From assembly GCF_001011155.1 (NCBI RefSeq), contig NZ_CP011479.1, forward strand, positions 4,103,662 through 4,167,661: a stretch of 64,000 nucleotides of DNA, written 5' to 3'. A model generated the notes under the pieces. The model was not told the DNA's origin, ran no database searches, and worked only from the letters and a program-made list of their open reading frames with translations. How positions within the stretch are numbered: the first letter of the stretch is position 1; every line of letters starts with the position of its first letter. Below, piece by piece: positions 1-10,282 of the stretch. The DNA is from Hoeflea sp. IMCC20628 (GTDB lineage Bacteria > Pseudomonadota > Alphaproteobacteria > Rhizobiales > Rhizobiaceae). The position numbers and the translations under genes were made by a program.

Positions 1-50
1 AGGCGCTGGTGGCAGAGCAGATCGAGGCCGATCACGGGCTTTCGGCGTAG
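1..50 (+). CDS. 3' end of an unidentified gene
   Basis: An open frame enters from the left edge and closes with TAG at 48-50, giving a C-terminus ALVAEQIEADHGLSA. Only 16 codons are visible, so no family can be named. The frame converges on truB, and a symmetrical stem-loop lies between the two stops, which is the usual layout for convergent genes. This is the only support that it is real coding sequence. Confidence 0.35.
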   Translation, partial: ALVAEQIEADHGLSA

Positions 51-76
51 GGCACAGATTGTGCGATGATTGAGAT

Positions 77-96
77 GACTGAGACCGGGCTCAGTC
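77..96. terminator. stem-loop between convergent genes
   Basis: A perfect 7-bp inverted repeat (GACTGAG / CTCAGTC) with a 6-base loop lies between the TAG at 50 and the truB stop at 103. There is no run of T on either side, so if it ends transcription it is not a canonical intrinsic terminator. Confidence 0.4.
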
Positions 97-102
97 CGAT
101 CA

Positions 103-1038
103 TCAGCCCTTGAATACCCGCCGGGGCCTGAATTCACCTTCGGCAACATCACCGATGGCGAGCAGCGCACCGCGGACAAAGGCGCAGGCATCGTCGGTGG
201 CAACCGGCGCGTCGCGGCCTCTGAGAATAATCGGGTTGCCCATGCGGATGCGGTGAGCCTGATCTTCACTGACATCGATGCGCGGCAGCATGCCGAGCGC
301 CTCGCCTGCGGGCACGAGGTAAGCATCGAGCCTAGCCAGCCGTTCTGCCTCGTCCTCAATCTCTTCAAGCGCGATCAGATCGGCAAGTGGCACCATGGCT
401 TCTTCGGCGAAGGGAGCCACCATTGTGCGGCGCAAGGCCGAGATATGACCGTAGCAGCCCAGTTCACGGCCAAAATCGCGCGCCAGGGCCCTGACATAGG
501 TGCCCTTGCCGCATTCGACCTCAAACACTGCATGATCAGGATCGGGACAGCCGAGCAGCGTGATCCGGTGGATCTCCACTTCACGCGCCGGAATTTCCAC
601 CACAGTGCCTTCGCGCGCCATGTCGTAGGCACGTTCGCCAGCAATCTTGACGGCGGAGAAAGCCGGAGGAACCTGTTCAATCACGCCGGTATAGGCCGGC
701 AGCAGGGCCTCGATGGCAGCCTGGTCAGGACGGATGTCCGAGCTGTCAGTTACCGCGCCCTCGAGGTCGTCGGTGTTGCGCTGTTCACCCCAGGCGACGG
801 TAAATTCATAGATTTTGCGGCCGTCCATGACGTAAGGCACGGTCTTGGTGGCGTCGCCAAGTGCAATTGGCAGCATGCCCGATGCCAACGGATCGAGCGT
901 GCCGGCGTGGCCTGCCTTTTCCGCCTTGAACAACCATTTGATCTTGGAGACAGCCTCGGTGGATCCGAAATCCCACGGCTTGTCGAGGACCAGCCAACCG
1001 GAGATCGGACGGCCCTTTTTCTTGCCGCGGCGACCCAT
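103..1038 (-). CDS. truB: tRNA pseudouridine(55) synthase TruB
   Basis: Isomerises U55 to pseudouridine in the T-loop of tRNAs. The 311-residue product has the TruB catalytic motif [14 protein letters not shown] with the nucleophilic aspartate at about residue 49, and the lead-in SGWLVLDKP near residue 13. The ATG at 1038 was chosen because homology begins at once with a basic [10 protein letters not shown] segment and it follows the preceding gene's stop by one base; an open extension to 1152 would overlap that gene. Last visible gene of the rimP-nusA-infB-rbfA operon. Confidence 0.95.
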   Translation of the reverse strand: MGRRGKKKGRPISGWLVLDKPWDFGSTEAVSKIKWLFKAEKAGHAGTLDPLASGMLPIALGDATKTVPYVMDGRKIYEFTVAWGEQRNTDDLEGAVTDSSDIRPDQAAIEALLPAYTGVIEQVPPAFSAVKIAGERAYDMAREGTVVEIPAREVEIHRITLLGCPDPDHAVFEVECGKGTYVRALARDFGRELGCYGHISALRRTMVAPFAEEAMVPLADLIALEEIEDEAERLARLDAYLVPAGEALGMLPRIDVSEDQAHRIRMGNPIILRGRDAPVATDDACAFVRGALLAIGDVAEGEFRPRRVFKG

Positions 1039-1039
1039 A

Positions 1040-1501
1040 TCAGGCGTATCCTGGCTTCTTGCGGAATGTCGCGCCGGATCGAGCAATCGTGCCTTCCGGC
1101 ATCGGCTGCATCGGACCCTTTTCGAAATCGAGCGCGTAGAGCTTCTTGGCAATCAGGAAACCGGCGGCGGTGACCGTACCGTTCTGATTGTTATACTGGG
1201 TCTTCAGTTTCTTGGCGATCAGGTGTTCGATGGCAGCCAGCGGCGGCGTTCCGGCGAGGGCTGCTTCGATCAGGCCCGCATTATTGCCCGGCGCATTGAC
1301 GATCAGTTCGATCATCCGCATTTCCGGGTCGGCATGCGAGATTTCCTTCTTGCGGGCATAGGGCAATTCGCTGGCGACGATCATCTCGACAATCGAAATG
1401 GCGTCTTCATTGTTTACCGTCCGCATGCAGTTCGCATAGAGCGTTGTCCGGTCTTCGGTGGACATGGCTTCAATTTTTTCCGGTGTTACGAGCGTTGCCA
1501 T
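1040..1501 (-). CDS. unrecognised 153-aa protein between rbfA and truB
   Basis: I do not recognise this family. The start ATG at 1501 lies one base after the rbfA stop and its own stop is one base before the truB start, so it is translationally packed inside the ribosome-maturation operon. The product is soluble, with no signal peptide or membrane segment. It looks largely helical, with an acidic N-terminal half and a basic C-terminus ending FRKKPGYA. The position suggests a role near 30S maturation or tRNA modification, but that is guilt by association only. Confidence 0.8.
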   Translation of the reverse strand: MATLVTPEKIEAMSTEDRTTLYANCMRTVNNEDAISIVEMIVASELPYARKKEISHADPEMRMIELIVNAPGNNAGLIEAALAGTPPLAAIEHLIAKKLKTQYNNQNGTVTAAGFLIAKKLYALDFEKGPMQPMPEGTIARSGATFRKKPGYA

Positions 1502-1502
1502 C

Positions 1503-1946
1503 TTAGTTTCCACCGTCTTGGTTGTTGTTATTGGTGTTGTCGTCATCATTAGCGTCGTCATGCCCCAGGTCGCGTGCAACCTCGGGCGAGCGCAGAAGCG
1601 CGTCGATTTTTGCGTAATTTTCGAAGCTGGTGTCATCGCGGAAGCGAAGTTCCGGCATGTATTTGAGCTGCCTTATCATCGGCGAGACACGGCCACGCAG
1701 ATAGCGGGCGTGCTTGTTGAGCGCCGTTATAACAGCGGTGTGATCTTTCTGACCCAGAGGCGTCACATAGGCGGTGGCGACTTTCAAATCCGGCGACATC
1801 CGGACTTCGGAGACTGAAATCACCGACGTCTCGATCAACGGATCGCGCACATCGCCGCGCTGCAACACCTGGGTAATGGCGATACGGACCTGTTCGCCAA
1901 CGCGCAACATGCGCTGGGAAGGAGCCGAGGAGGATGGCTTGGTCAT
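1503..1946 (-). CDS. rbfA: 30S ribosome-binding factor RbfA
   Basis: Single KH-like protein that binds free 30S subunits and helps 16S rRNA 5'-end maturation and cold adaptation. The 147-residue product carries the family core ([14 protein letters not shown] near the N-terminus, [19 protein letters not shown] in the middle, [10 protein letters not shown] late). The C-terminal tail is an unusual low-complexity stretch of Asp and Asn. The ATG at 1946 fits the usual length; an extension to 1988 has no family similarity. Downstream of infB after an 89-base gap holding a stem-loop. Confidence 0.95.
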   Translation of the reverse strand: MTKPSSSAPSQRMLRVGEQVRIAITQVLQRGDVRDPLIETSVISVSEVRMSPDLKVATAYVTPLGQKDHTAVITALNKHARYLRGRVSPMIRQLKYMPELRFRDDTSFENYAKIDALLRSPEVARDLGHDDANDDDNTNNNNQDGGN

Positions 1947-2000
1947 GGGATTCCAACCGAATTTGCGGGCCGTGAGGCCCGGGCGCAAGACCAGAGACCA

Positions 2001-2027
2001 CTGCCCGGTGCTTTACGCGCCGGGCAG
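2001..2027 (-). other. intercistronic stem-loop between infB and rbfA
   Basis: A perfect 8-bp stem, CTGCCCGG / CCGGGCAG, with an 11-base loop begins about ten bases after the infB stop. No T-run follows on the minus strand, so it is more likely an mRNA processing or 3'-end stabilising structure within the operon than a full terminator. Confidence 0.5.
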
Positions 2028-2035
2028 TGACCCAA

Positions 2036-4642
2036 TCAAAGCGTGCGCGTGATGTGCTCGACGCGGAAGCACTCGATAACGTCGGCAGCGCGGATGTCTT
2101 CGTAATTCTCGAAGGCCATGCCGCATTCCTGGCCGCCGTGAACCTCGGCAACTTCGTCCTTGAAGCGCTTGAGTGTCTTGAGCTTGCCTTCGTGGATGAC
2201 AACGTTGTCACGGATCAGGCGGACGCCCGAGCCACGTTCAACCTTGCCCTCGGTGACGCGGCAACCGGCAACCTTGCCGACCTTGGTGATGTTGAACACC
2301 TCAAGGATCTCCGCGTTGCCAAGGAAGGTCTCGCGACGTTCCGGAGAAAGCATGCCCGACATCGCCGCTTTCACGTCATCAACCAGATCGTAGATGATGT
2401 TGTAATAGCGGATTTCGACGCCATCACGTTCAGCTGCGTCGCGTGCCTGCTTGTTGGCACGAACGTTGAAGCCGATGATGGCTGCACCCGAGGCCTCGGC
2501 CAGCGAGATATCGGATTCGGTAATACCGCCGGCACCCGAATGAATGATGCGAGCGCGGACTTCGTCGGTTCCGAGCTTGTCGATCGCTCCGGCGATAGCC
2601 TCGATCGATCCCTGCACATCGCCCTTGATGAGCAGCGGGAATTCCTGGCTGCCGGTATCCTGAAGCTGCGTCATCATTTGCTCAAGCGAACCGCGCGAAC
2701 CGCTCTGACGAGCAGCGGCCTTGTCGCGTGAGAGACGCTGACGATATTCCGCGATTTCGCGGGCACGGGCTTCATTCTCGACCACTGCAAAGCGGTCACC
2801 GGCCTGCGGCGTGCCCTGAATACCGAGAATTTCGACCGGGAAAGCCGGTCCGGCTTCCTTGACCTGTTCACCGCGGTCATTGACCAAGGCGCGAACTCGG
2901 CCCCACTGGTCGCCAGCCACGAGGATATCACCCGGACGCAACGTACCGGTCTGAACCAGCACGGTGGCAACCGAACCACGACCGCGATCCAGCTTGGCTT
3001 CGACCACGACACCTTCAGCGGTGCGCGACGGATTGGCCTTGAGATCGAGCAGTTCTGCCTGCAGCAGGATGGCGTCCAGCAGCTTGTCGAGATTGGTGTG
3101 CTTGATCGCCGAAACCTCGACGTCAAGGACCTCACCGCCCATACTTTCAACAAACACCTCATGCTGCAGAAGACCGGTACGGACCTTCTGAGGATCAGCG
3201 GACGGCTTGTCGATCTTGTTGATCGCCACGATGATCGGAACACCAGCCGCCTTGGCGTGGTTGATCGATTCGATGGTCTGCGGCATCACCGAGTCGTCAG
3301 CCGCCACCACCAGAATGGCGATGTCGGTTGCCTGGGCGCCACGGGCACGCATGGCGGTAAAGGCCGCGTGTCCCGGAGTATCGATGAAGGTGATCAGCTT
3401 GCCGTTCTTCTCGACCTGATAAGCACCGATATGCTGGGTGATACCGCCGGCCTCACCGGACACGACATTGGCGTCGCGAATGGCGTCGAGCAGCGATGTC
3501 TTGCCGTGATCGACATGACCCATGATGGTGACCACCGGAGGCCGCGAAACCAGTTCGCCGCCTTCATCCGTGACATTGAAGATGCCCAGTTCGATATCGG
3601 ATTCCGAAACACGCTTGACGGTGTGACCGAATTCGCCGGCGATGATTTCAGCAAGGTCGGCATCAATGATGTCGCCCGGCTTCATCATCTGACCTTCCTT
3701 CATCAGGAACTTGATCACATCGACCGAACGTTCGGACATGCGCTGCGAGAGCTCCTGAATGGTGATGGTTTCGGGCAGCGTGACTTCACGCATGACCTTT
3801 TCACGCGGCTCCTGCATTGAGGAACGGCGCATCTTTTCCTGGCGGCGGCGCATCGCAGACAGCGAGCGGCCACGCGAGTTGCCGTCATCATTGAGAGCAG
3901 CGGTCAGCGTCAGCTTGCCGCGACGGCGGTCTTCTTCGACCTTGGGCCGTGTCGGCTTGGGTGTTTCAGGACGCGTGACCTTGGCGCCCGGACGAGCCGG
4001 ACCTCCGGTTCGTGCCGGTGCTTCGCTTTCGTTGTCGCGGCGACGGCCGCGAGCGGCTTCGTCGACCGGTACTGCAGCTGCTGCTGCGGCGGCGGCTTCC
4101 GGTGTCGGCTCGGTTGGAGCTGGCGCAGCGGCTTCGATCTTTGCCTGCTCTGCAGCTTCCTTGGCAAGGGCAGCGTCTTCGATTGCCTTGAGGCGGGCAG
4201 CCTCGGCATCAGCGACAGCCTGGCGAGCATCTTCCTCGGCGCGGCGCACAGCGTCGGCCTCGGCGCGCTTGCGATCCTCGATGTCGCGGACGCGGCTGTC
4301 CTGCAACGCACGGCGGCGAGCCTCGACTTCACCAGCAGAGAGCTGGTTGAGCACGGCGCCGCGTGGCGGTGTGGCAGGGGTGCGCGGCGGTGGCGGCGGC
4401 ACAACTGTGACCACCGGCTTTTCCGTGACGGGCGCCGGGCGCGGCTTGAAGGTCACGGGCGGCACCGGATTTTCGTCTTCAGGACGGGTTACGCGGCGCT
4501 TGCGCGTTTCCACCACCACTGACTTGGTGCGGCCACGGCCCATCTCCTGGCGAACCATCCCCTGCTCAATAGCGGGGCGTTTCAGCGAGAAGGTCTTCTT
4601 GCCGGTAACACTGATCGTCTTGTCGTCGTTGCTGTCGCTCAT
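2036..4642 (-). CDS. infB: translation initiation factor IF-2
   Basis: GTPase that places fMet-tRNA on the 30S subunit and drives subunit joining. The 868-residue product has the long alphaproteobacterial N-terminal region (charged, Ala/Glu/Arg-rich and partly coiled-coil), then the G domain with G1 [12 protein letters not shown]3 DTPGHAAF and G4 NKID, followed by the EF-Tu-like domain II and the fMet-tRNA-binding C-terminal domains (ending [12 protein letters not shown]). ATG at 4642 was chosen over an upstream in-frame codon at 4774 because [20 protein letters not shown] is the conserved family start and the extension overlaps the ylxR 3' end. Confidence 0.97.
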   Translation of the reverse strand: MSDSNDDKTISVTGKKTFSLKRPAIEQGMVRQEMGRGRTKSVVVETRKRRVTRPEDENPVPPVTFKPRPAPVTEKPVVTVVPPPPPRTPATPPRGAVLNQLSAGEVEARRRALQDSRVRDIEDRKRAEADAVRRAEEDARQAVADAEAARLKAIEDAALAKEAAEQAKIEAAAPAPTEPTPEAAAAAAAAVPVDEAARGRRRDNESEAPARTGGPARPGAKVTRPETPKPTRPKVEEDRRRGKLTLTAALNDDGNSRGRSLSAMRRRQEKMRRSSMQEPREKVMREVTLPETITIQELSQRMSERSVDVIKFLMKEGQMMKPGDIIDADLAEIIAGEFGHTVKRVSESDIELGIFNVTDEGGELVSRPPVVTIMGHVDHGKTSLLDAIRDANVVSGEAGGITQHIGAYQVEKNGKLITFIDTPGHAAFTAMRARGAQATDIAILVVAADDSVMPQTIESINHAKAAGVPIIVAINKIDKPSADPQKVRTGLLQHEVFVESMGGEVLDVEVSAIKHTNLDKLLDAILLQAELLDLKANPSRTAEGVVVEAKLDRGRGSVATVLVQTGTLRPGDILVAGDQWGRVRALVNDRGEQVKEAGPAFPVEILGIQGTPQAGDRFAVVENEARAREIAEYRQRLSRDKAAARQSGSRGSLEQMMTQLQDTGSQEFPLLIKGDVQGSIEAIAGAIDKLGTDEVRARIIHSGAGGITESDISLAEASGAAIIGFNVRANKQARDAAERDGVEIRYYNIIYDLVDDVKAAMSGMLSPERRETFLGNAEILEVFNITKVGKVAGCRVTEGKVERGSGVRLIRDNVVIHEGKLKTLKRFKDEVAEVHGGQECGMAFENYEDIRAADVIECFRVEHITRTL

Positions 4643-4733
4643 TCCGTATCCGTTTCCGCGGGAAACCGCATCGCGCACATGCGCGTCGGCTTCTTGATCG
4701 ATTGCATCCGGGCATGTCGCCCGTTGCCCGTTT

Positions 4734-5360
4734 TCAGTCCAGTCCCGTAGCGGGACCGTTTCTGTAGCGCGCAAGCATCTTTGCGCGCTTCACTACACCT
4801 TCTCCGGCCTGCCCTGCAAGCGCTGCGGCATGGATAAAAGCGCCGTCGCCCAAGGCAAGCGTCAATTCATCGGCTGAAAACAGCCGAAAGACGGGTATCT
4901 CCGCCTCTTTCACACCCATCGCCCGGGCCGTATTGGCCTGGCGCAATTTGCGCACACCGTCGTCAGCTGCATCTGTGGCATGCATCAGCGCCACTGCGCC
5001 GCCTGATCGTATCGCGTCTTCAACCTTGCCGGATCCGGAGATGAACTGACCCGATTTGCGCGCCAGGTTCATCATCCCAAAAAGGCTGTCACAGAGCAAC
5101 CTCTCAACCACATTCCCCAATTCGGGGTCGATACTGACTTCGGTCTTCAGCGCCCGACCGAACAATTTGCGCTTGATCGCCTGATCAAGCACTGCCCGCT
5201 CAGCAGTCACCCAGCAACCGCGCCCGGGAAGTCCCAGACGCAAATCCGGAACGACGGACCCATCGGGTCCGGCAACAAACCGGATCAACCCATCGGGCTG
5301 ACCCCGTTCCCGGGTGACAATGCACATTCGGTCGTTCACGGGCTCGATCCTGACCTTCAC
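4734..5360 (-). CDS. ylxR: YlxR-family RNA-binding protein fused to an L7Ae-like domain
   Basis: 208-residue protein with an N-terminal YlxR (DUF448) domain ([16 protein letters not shown], later GRGCWVT) and a C-terminal L7Ae/L30e-like fold ([18 protein letters not shown]...). Such proteins are encoded between nusA and infB in many bacteria and are thought to bind RNA or modulate transcription. I chose the GTG at 5360: a GGAGG lies seven bases upstream and it falls 25 bases after the nusA stop, whereas longer ATG starts lie inside nusA without a ribosome site. Confidence 0.88.
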   Translation of the reverse strand: MKVRIEPVNDRMCIVTRERGQPDGLIRFVAGPDGSVVPDLRLGLPGRGCWVTAERAVLDQAIKRKLFGRALKTEVSIDPELGNVVERLLCDSLFGMMNLARKSGQFISGSGKVEDAIRSGGAVALMHATDAADDGVRKLRQANTARAMGVKEAEIPVFRLFSADELTLALGDGAFIHAAALAGQAGEGVVKRAKMLARYRNGPATGLD

Positions 5361-5385
5361 TGCAAAGCCTCCGCGACGTTCAGCC

Positions 5386-7041
5386 TCAGGCCTCTTCGCC
5401 GCCTGCTTCGGTTTTTGTTTCCGTCTCCGCTTCAGCTTCACCGGATTCGGCTTCAGCTTCGGCATCTTCGTCCACTTCCTGCATAACCACCTCATCCTCG
5501 GTGATCCAGCCGACAGCAAGTCGGGCTGAGAGGATCATCGATTCGGCTTCAGGGCGAGTGATGTCCAGCCCCTTGAACAGGCCGTCAAACCGCTTGGTTT
5601 CACCGTCCTTGCGTTCCGACCAGCCGGTCAGATCGTCAACAGCGCAACCGGCGAAGTCTTCAACGGTCTTGATGCCGTCAGCACCCAGCGCCACCATCAT
5701 CTGCGTGGTTATACCGGGAACAGTACGCAACTCATCCTCAACGCCAAGCTCCTTGCGCTTGTTGTCGAGTTCGGCTTCGAGCCTGTCGAGATATTCCTTG
5801 GCGCGGGTCTGAAGTTCGCTTGCTGTTTCTTCGTCGAACCCCTCGATCGCGGTGATTTCACCGAGATCGACATAGGCAACTTCCTCGACCTGGCTGAAGC
5901 CTTCGGAGGCGAGCACCTGACCGACCATTTCGTCGACATCAAGCGCTTCCATGAATAGCGCCGTGCGTTCGCTGAATTCCTTCTGGCGACGCTGACTTTC
6001 TTCTTCTTCGGTCAGGATGTCGATATCCCAGCCGGTCAGCTGCGAAGCAAGACGGACGTTCTGGCCGCGACGGCCGATGGCCAGCGACAACTGCTCGTCG
6101 GGCACAACGACTTCGATACGCTCGGCATCTTCGTCAAGCACAACCTTGGACACTTCTGCCGGCTGCAGTGCGTTGACGATGAAAGTGGCCGGCGATGGCG
6201 ACCATGGAATGATGTCGATCTTCTCGCCCTGCAATTCACCAACGACTGCCTGAACGCGGCTACCGCGCATGCCGACGCAGGCGCCGACCGGATCGATGGA
6301 GGAATCATTGGAGATCACGGCGATCTTGGCGCGGCTGCCCGGATCACGGGCGACCGAGCGGATCTCGATGATGCCGTCATAGATTTCCGGCACTTCCATC
6401 TGGAACAGCCGAACCATGAACTGCGGATGGGTGCGCGAGAGGAAAATCTGCGGGCCGCGCTGCTCGCGGCGAACGTCATAGACATAGGCGCGAACCCGGT
6501 CGCCATAGCGGAAGGCTTCGCGCGGAATGGTCTCGTCGCGGCGGACGATACCTTCACCGCGGCCGAGGTCGACGATGACGTTGCCATATTCGACACGCTT
6601 GACTGTGCCGTTGACGATTTCGCCAATGCGATCCTTGAATTCGTCGTACTGGCGGTCGCGTTCGGCTTCGCGCACTTTCTGCACGATGACCTGCTTGGCC
6701 GACTGGGCGGCAATGCGGCCGAAATCCATCGGCGGCAGCGGATCAGCGATGAAATCGCCAAGCTGCGCATCAGGGTTGCGATCGCGGGCCAGGGCCAGCG
6801 GGATCTGCAGGGAATAGTCTTCGGCGTGCTCGACAACTTCCAGCAGACGCTGGAGACGAATTTCGCCGGTCTTGGCGTTGATGTCGGCACGAATATTGGA
6901 TTCCGAGCCGTAGCGCGAGCGCGCGGCCTTCTGGATCGCATCAGCCATGGCTTCGATCACGATTTCGCGGTCAATGGACTTCTCGCGTGCGACCGCATCG
7001 GCGATCTGAAGAAGCTCAAGCCTGTTTGCACTGACTGCCAT
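5386..7041 (-). CDS. nusA: transcription termination/antitermination factor NusA
   Basis: RNA-polymerase-bound factor controlling pausing, termination and antitermination. The 551-residue product has the NusA N-terminal domain, an S1 domain (about 130-200), two KH domains ([14 protein letters not shown] and [14 protein letters not shown]), two C-terminal helix-hairpin-helix AR-like repeats ([31 protein letters not shown] region) and an acidic Glu-rich tail. The ATG at 7041 has GGAGA five bases upstream; an in-frame ATG four codons earlier would use that same site as coding sequence. Second gene of the rimP operon. Confidence 0.96.
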   Translation of the reverse strand: MAVSANRLELLQIADAVAREKSIDREIVIEAMADAIQKAARSRYGSESNIRADINAKTGEIRLQRLLEVVEHAEDYSLQIPLALARDRNPDAQLGDFIADPLPPMDFGRIAAQSAKQVIVQKVREAERDRQYDEFKDRIGEIVNGTVKRVEYGNVIVDLGRGEGIVRRDETIPREAFRYGDRVRAYVYDVRREQRGPQIFLSRTHPQFMVRLFQMEVPEIYDGIIEIRSVARDPGSRAKIAVISNDSSIDPVGACVGMRGSRVQAVVGELQGEKIDIIPWSPSPATFIVNALQPAEVSKVVLDEDAERIEVVVPDEQLSLAIGRRGQNVRLASQLTGWDIDILTEEEESQRRQKEFSERTALFMEALDVDEMVGQVLASEGFSQVEEVAYVDLGEITAIEGFDEETASELQTRAKEYLDRLEAELDNKRKELGVEDELRTVPGITTQMMVALGADGIKTVEDFAGCAVDDLTGWSERKDGETKRFDGLFKGLDITRPEAESMILSARLAVGWITEDEVVMQEVDEDAEAEAESGEAEAETETKTEAGGEEA

Positions 7042-7156
7042 GTCTGTCTCCATGTATCGGCCTGCAATCGGCAGGCCTTGTCTGGTTTGGGTCCATCAAG
7101 CGGACCGGATCAATTGCGCCGCAACCTGGCGCCATTCAATTCGTTTCGAACCCGGC

Positions 7157-7795
7157 TCAGTCCGGGGTTCCTGTTTCCGAGGTTTCAGGAACGTCCGGGA
7201 CTTCCCCGGTATCATTGTCTTCAACTGCGAGCGCGGCCTTGGCCAGTTTGTCGGCGCGAAGCGATTCGCGGATCAGGTCATCGGTCAGCACAAGCTTGGC
7301 TTCGGCCAGCGCCGTGAACGGGATGACCGCGAGATTGTCCTCACCATAGGCCGGCTGATCGCGCTCAATCGAAAATCCGGTCTCGGTGACATCGCGGATG
7401 AAGCCGCGAAAACGTTTGCGACCATTGATCAGCACAGAGGCGTCACAACGGGCGAGATGGCCTTCCCAGCGCACAAAATCGGACCGGCGAACCAGAGGAC
7501 GGTCGATGCCTGGCGACGAGATTTCCAGATGATACGCCTTTTCCACCGGATCCTCTACATCCAGCACCGGCGAAATCGCCCGGGACACCGCTTCGCAGTC
7601 CTCGACGTTCATTGTGCCGTCCTGGCGCTCGGCCATGATCTGCAGGGTGTAACCGTTCTGACCCGACAACCGTACCCGCACCAGACGCATGTCCAGCGAC
7701 TCGATCACCGGCTCGACGATCTCGGCAATGCGCGCATCAACGCCGGTCTCGGTGACCAGTCTTGGATCGTTCGGCACTGCGGTGTCTTCTGTCAT
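7157..7795 (-). CDS. rimP: ribosome maturation factor RimP
   Basis: Assists 30S assembly, especially of the S12 region. The 212-residue product shows the typical N-terminal domain ([19 protein letters not shown]) and the motif [20 protein letters not shown], followed by a C-terminal SH3-like domain and a variable acidic tail. ATG at 7795 begins just before family similarity ([16 protein letters not shown]); the longer open frame to 7882 runs back into the leader terminator. First gene of the transcription/translation operon, with its own promoter and a terminator-like leader upstream. Confidence 0.94.
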   Translation of the reverse strand: MTEDTAVPNDPRLVTETGVDARIAEIVEPVIESLDMRLVRVRLSGQNGYTLQIMAERQDGTMNVEDCEAVSRAISPVLDVEDPVEKAYHLEISSPGIDRPLVRRSDFVRWEGHLARCDASVLINGRKRFRGFIRDVTETGFSIERDQPAYGEDNLAVIPFTALAEAKLVLTDDLIRESLRADKLAKAALAVEDNDTGEVPDVPETSETGTPD

Positions 7796-7854
7796 AGAGT
7801 CCGGTCCTGGCTGTTTGTGCGTCTGACCGTCTGGCCCGACGAGAGCGGGGCAAC

Positions 7855-7890
7855 AAAAAAGAGCGGGTCCTTGCGGGCCCACCCTTGCTC
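7855..7890 (-). terminator. intrinsic terminator/attenuator in the rimP operon leader
   Basis: On the minus strand GAGC-aa-GGGT pairs with ACCC-GCTC around a GC-rich loop and is followed at once by six T (7860-7855). It lies after the predicted promoter at 7914-7942 and before the rimP ATG at 7795. It can therefore act as an attenuator for rimP-nusA-infB rather than only ending the trmB transcript. The E. coli rimP-nusA leader also contains terminators subject to NusA-dependent control. Confidence 0.6.
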
Positions 7891-7913
7891 AGTACGATCA
7901 AGAATTTGAATGG

Positions 7914-7942
7914 TATATAGTCTGTTTTACAGCCACGAGCAA
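7914..7942 (-). promoter_or_regulatory. sigma70-type promoter of the rimP-nusA-infB operon
   Basis: TTGCTC (-35, 7942-7937), a 17-bp spacer and TATATA (-10, 7919-7914) read toward rimP. The spacing is ideal and both boxes are close to consensus. Expected start near 7907, giving a leader of about 110 bases that includes the stem-loop and T-run. Confidence 0.55.
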
Positions 7943-8052
7943 GGGCATTCCCCGATACAGGCCGCCTACACCGTGAAATCAGACGAAATTCAATGCATAT
8001 CAGGCCGTTAAAGCCAATTGCATTTCGAGTTCATTGAAAAATGCAAATCACT

Positions 8053-8757
8053 TCAGGCTCGGCGCTGAAATTCGAGATAGCACGGCGTGCGACCCTCGCG
8101 GATGGCCTTGGCCTCGTAGCGGGTGCCGGGCCATTGCGGCCAGGGCTCACGCCAGTCGGCGGCAGCTTTCGCAGTCCAGACAAAATCCGGATGCGCCTCG
8201 ATATGGGTCAACGTCCAATTGACATAGGTGTCGATGTCGGAGGCGAAGCAGAACCGGCCGCCTGGCTTGAGAACACGTGCGAAGCGGTCAAGATTGACCT
8301 TTGAGACGAAGCGGCGTTTCCAGTGCTTTTTCTTGTGCCAGGGATCGGGATAAAGCAGATCGATCCGGTCCAGACTGGCATCCGGCAGCCAGTCGAGCAC
8401 CTGGGTGGCGTCGTCATCATGAACACGGATGTTGCTCAGACCATCGGATTCCAGCACGGCAAGCATCTTGGCCATCGAATTGATGAAGGGCTCGACCCCG
8501 ATGAATCCGATACCGGGCGCCTGTCTTGCCTGGTGCAACAAGTGCTCACCGCCGCCAAAACCGATTTCGAGCCGGAGCTCGGAGACAGGCTCTGGCCAAA
8601 GTGCGGCCAGCGGATCAGGCGGTGAATTTTTCAGATCAAGCTTCAGCGGCGGCAGCACCCCCGAAAGCGCCGCAATCTGCGGCGCCTTGAGAGTCTTGCC
8701 GCTGCGGCGACCAAAAAAGGCCTCGGTGGCGCGGCTGCGCCGCGGAGCATTGATCAT
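8053..8757 (-). CDS. trmB: tRNA (guanine-N7-)-methyltransferase TrmB
   Basis: SAM-dependent enzyme making m7G46 in the tRNA variable loop. The 234-residue product has the SAM-binding segment [15 protein letters not shown], the acidic end of strand 2 (GVEPFINSM) and the family signature [19 protein letters not shown] chose ATG 8757 because GAGG stands five bases before it; the ATG at 8790 lacks a ribosome site. It follows metK by 57 bases, placing a SAM user directly behind the SAM synthase. Confidence 0.95.
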   Translation of the reverse strand: MINAPRRSRATEAFFGRRSGKTLKAPQIAALSGVLPPLKLDLKNSPPDPLAALWPEPVSELRLEIGFGGGEHLLHQARQAPGIGFIGVEPFINSMAKMLAVLESDGLSNIRVHDDDATQVLDWLPDASLDRIDLLYPDPWHKKKHWKRRFVSKVNLDRFARVLKPGGRFCFASDIDTYVNWTLTHIEAHPDFVWTAKAAADWREPWPQWPGTRYEAKAIREGRTPCYLEFQRRA

Positions 8758-8814
8758 TTCATCCTCGGCATCATGCCTGCCAACAGCCATTCACAAACCC
8801 GAAGAATTCCGAAT

Positions 8815-10056
8815 TCAGCCCTTGATGGCTTCCTTGAGCGGCTTGACCAGGTCAAGCTTCTCCCAGGAGAACGATCCGTCACGACCAGCCTTGCGGCCGA
8901 AGTGACCATAGGCTGCGGTGCGTGCGTAAATCGGCTTGTTGAGATCGAGATGCGTGCGGATGCCGCGCGGGGTCAGATCCATGACCTTGGGCAGCGCCTC
9001 TTCAAGGGCCTCTTCCGAGACTTTGCCGGTGTCATGAAAATTGACGTTGATCGACAGCGGCTGCGCCACGCCAATGGCGTAGGCGAGCTGGATGGTGCAA
9101 CGGTCAGCGAAACCGGCAGCGACTGCGTTCTTGGCAAGGTAGCGCGCGGCATAGGCTGCAGACCGGTCAACCTTGGTGGTGTCCTTGCCGGAAAACGCTC
9201 CGCCGCCATGGGGCGCCGCACCGCCATAGGTATCAACGATGATCTTGCGGCCGGTCAGGCCGGCGTCGCCATCCGGGCCGCCGATTTCGAACTTGCCGGT
9301 TGGATTGATATACCACTTGCAATCGTCGGCAATCTTGAGACCATCGAGGGCTTCGCGGATGTAGGGTTCAACGACCTGGCGAACCTTGGCCGAATCCCAG
9401 CTGCCATCGAGATGTTGCGTGGACAGCACGATAGACACGATATCTGACGGCTTACCATCGACGTAACGCACGGTAACCTGGCTTTTCGCGTCTGGACCAA
9501 GCTTGCCGGCATCACCTTCACCCTTGTGGCGGGCCTCGGCGAGCAATTCGAGGATCTTGTGGCTGTAGTAGATCGGCGCCGGCATCAACTCAGGCGTCTC
9601 ATTGCAGGCATAACCGAACATGATGCCCTGGTCGCCAGCGCCTTCAGACCCCTGTTGGTCTGACGCATTGTCGACGCCTTGCGCAATGTGAGCTGATTGA
9701 AAATGCAGCAACACATCGATCTTGGCGGTCTTCCAGTGAAAACCGTCCTGCTCGTAGCCGATGGACTTGATGGCTTTGCGCGCTGCGGATTTGAATTTGG
9801 CCGGATTGATGACTTCCTGGCCTGCCTTGTTCAATTTGATGAGCGATGGCGGCACCCGGACTTCACCGGCGATCACGACGCGGTTGGTGGTCGCCAGCGT
9901 TTCGCAGGCAACGCGCACGCTCCACGGATCAACGCCGGTTTTCTTCGCTTCGCGATAGACCAGATCGACGATTTCATCCGAAATACGGTCACACACCTTG
10001 TCGGGGTGGCCTTCGGATACGGATTCGCTGGTGAAAAGGAAAGTCGAGCGCTCCAT
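8815..10056 (-). CDS. metK: S-adenosylmethionine synthetase
   Basis: Makes SAM from methionine and ATP. The 413-residue product contains the substrate-binding opening [16 protein letters not shown], the GYACNETPE-type hexapeptide region ([16 protein letters not shown]) and the P-loop-like [24 protein letters not shown] six bases before ATG 10056 decides the start over an ATG four codons upstream, which has none. The promoter region contains a palindrome matching SahR-type methionine-cycle operators. Confidence 0.97.
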   Translation of the reverse strand: MERSTFLFTSESVSEGHPDKVCDRISDEIVDLVYREAKKTGVDPWSVRVACETLATTNRVVIAGEVRVPPSLIKLNKAGQEVINPAKFKSAARKAIKSIGYEQDGFHWKTAKIDVLLHFQSAHIAQGVDNASDQQGSEGAGDQGIMFGYACNETPELMPAPIYYSHKILELLAEARHKGEGDAGKLGPDAKSQVTVRYVDGKPSDIVSIVLSTQHLDGSWDSAKVRQVVEPYIREALDGLKIADDCKWYINPTGKFEIGGPDGDAGLTGRKIIVDTYGGAAPHGGGAFSGKDTTKVDRSAAYAARYLAKNAVAAGFADRCTIQLAYAIGVAQPLSINVNFHDTGKVSEEALEEALPKVMDLTPRGIRTHLDLNKPIYARTAAYGHFGRKAGRDGSFSWEKLDLVKPLKEAIKG

Positions 10057-10127
10057 GGCGGGCTCCATCAGATTGAAGTGTTGAAGCCTGTTTAGTGGCA
10101 ACTCACAACCCTGACAAGGCCAGAATG

Positions 10128-10147
10128 ACATAAATATATCTTGATGT
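10128..10147. promoter_or_regulatory. SahR-like palindromic operator upstream of metK
   Basis: ACATAAATATATCTTGATGT is a 20-bp imperfect palindrome (16 of 20 positions symmetrical; half-site ACAT[A/C]AA[T/G]ATAT), 71 bases before the metK ATG. It resembles, from memory, the AT-rich 20-bp operators reported for SahR, an ArsR-family S-adenosylhomocysteine sensor of proteobacterial methionine cycles. It overlaps a possible -10 region. The regulator itself is not in this window. Confidence 0.5.
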
Positions 10148-10282
10148 GATTAATTAGAGCCAAAGCCGCCGGGTCGCCAGCCGACCATTTCAGCGCAGCG
10201 TCGCGCCTTGCACTCAAAGAGCACATGACGCGACACCGCAACACTCAGCCTTCAAACCGGTTGCGGTTTGAACAGAGGCAGA

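Noticed and set aside
3759-4697. Long open frame opposite the infB N-terminal region
   Set aside because: Mirror of the Ala/Arg/Glu-rich infB coding sequence; Ser/Ala/Arg low complexity, no ribosome site and no family.
10057-10282. SAM-type riboswitch upstream of metK
   Set aside because: I could not build a SAM-II or SAM/SAH pseudoknot; the clear signal is a DNA palindrome instead.
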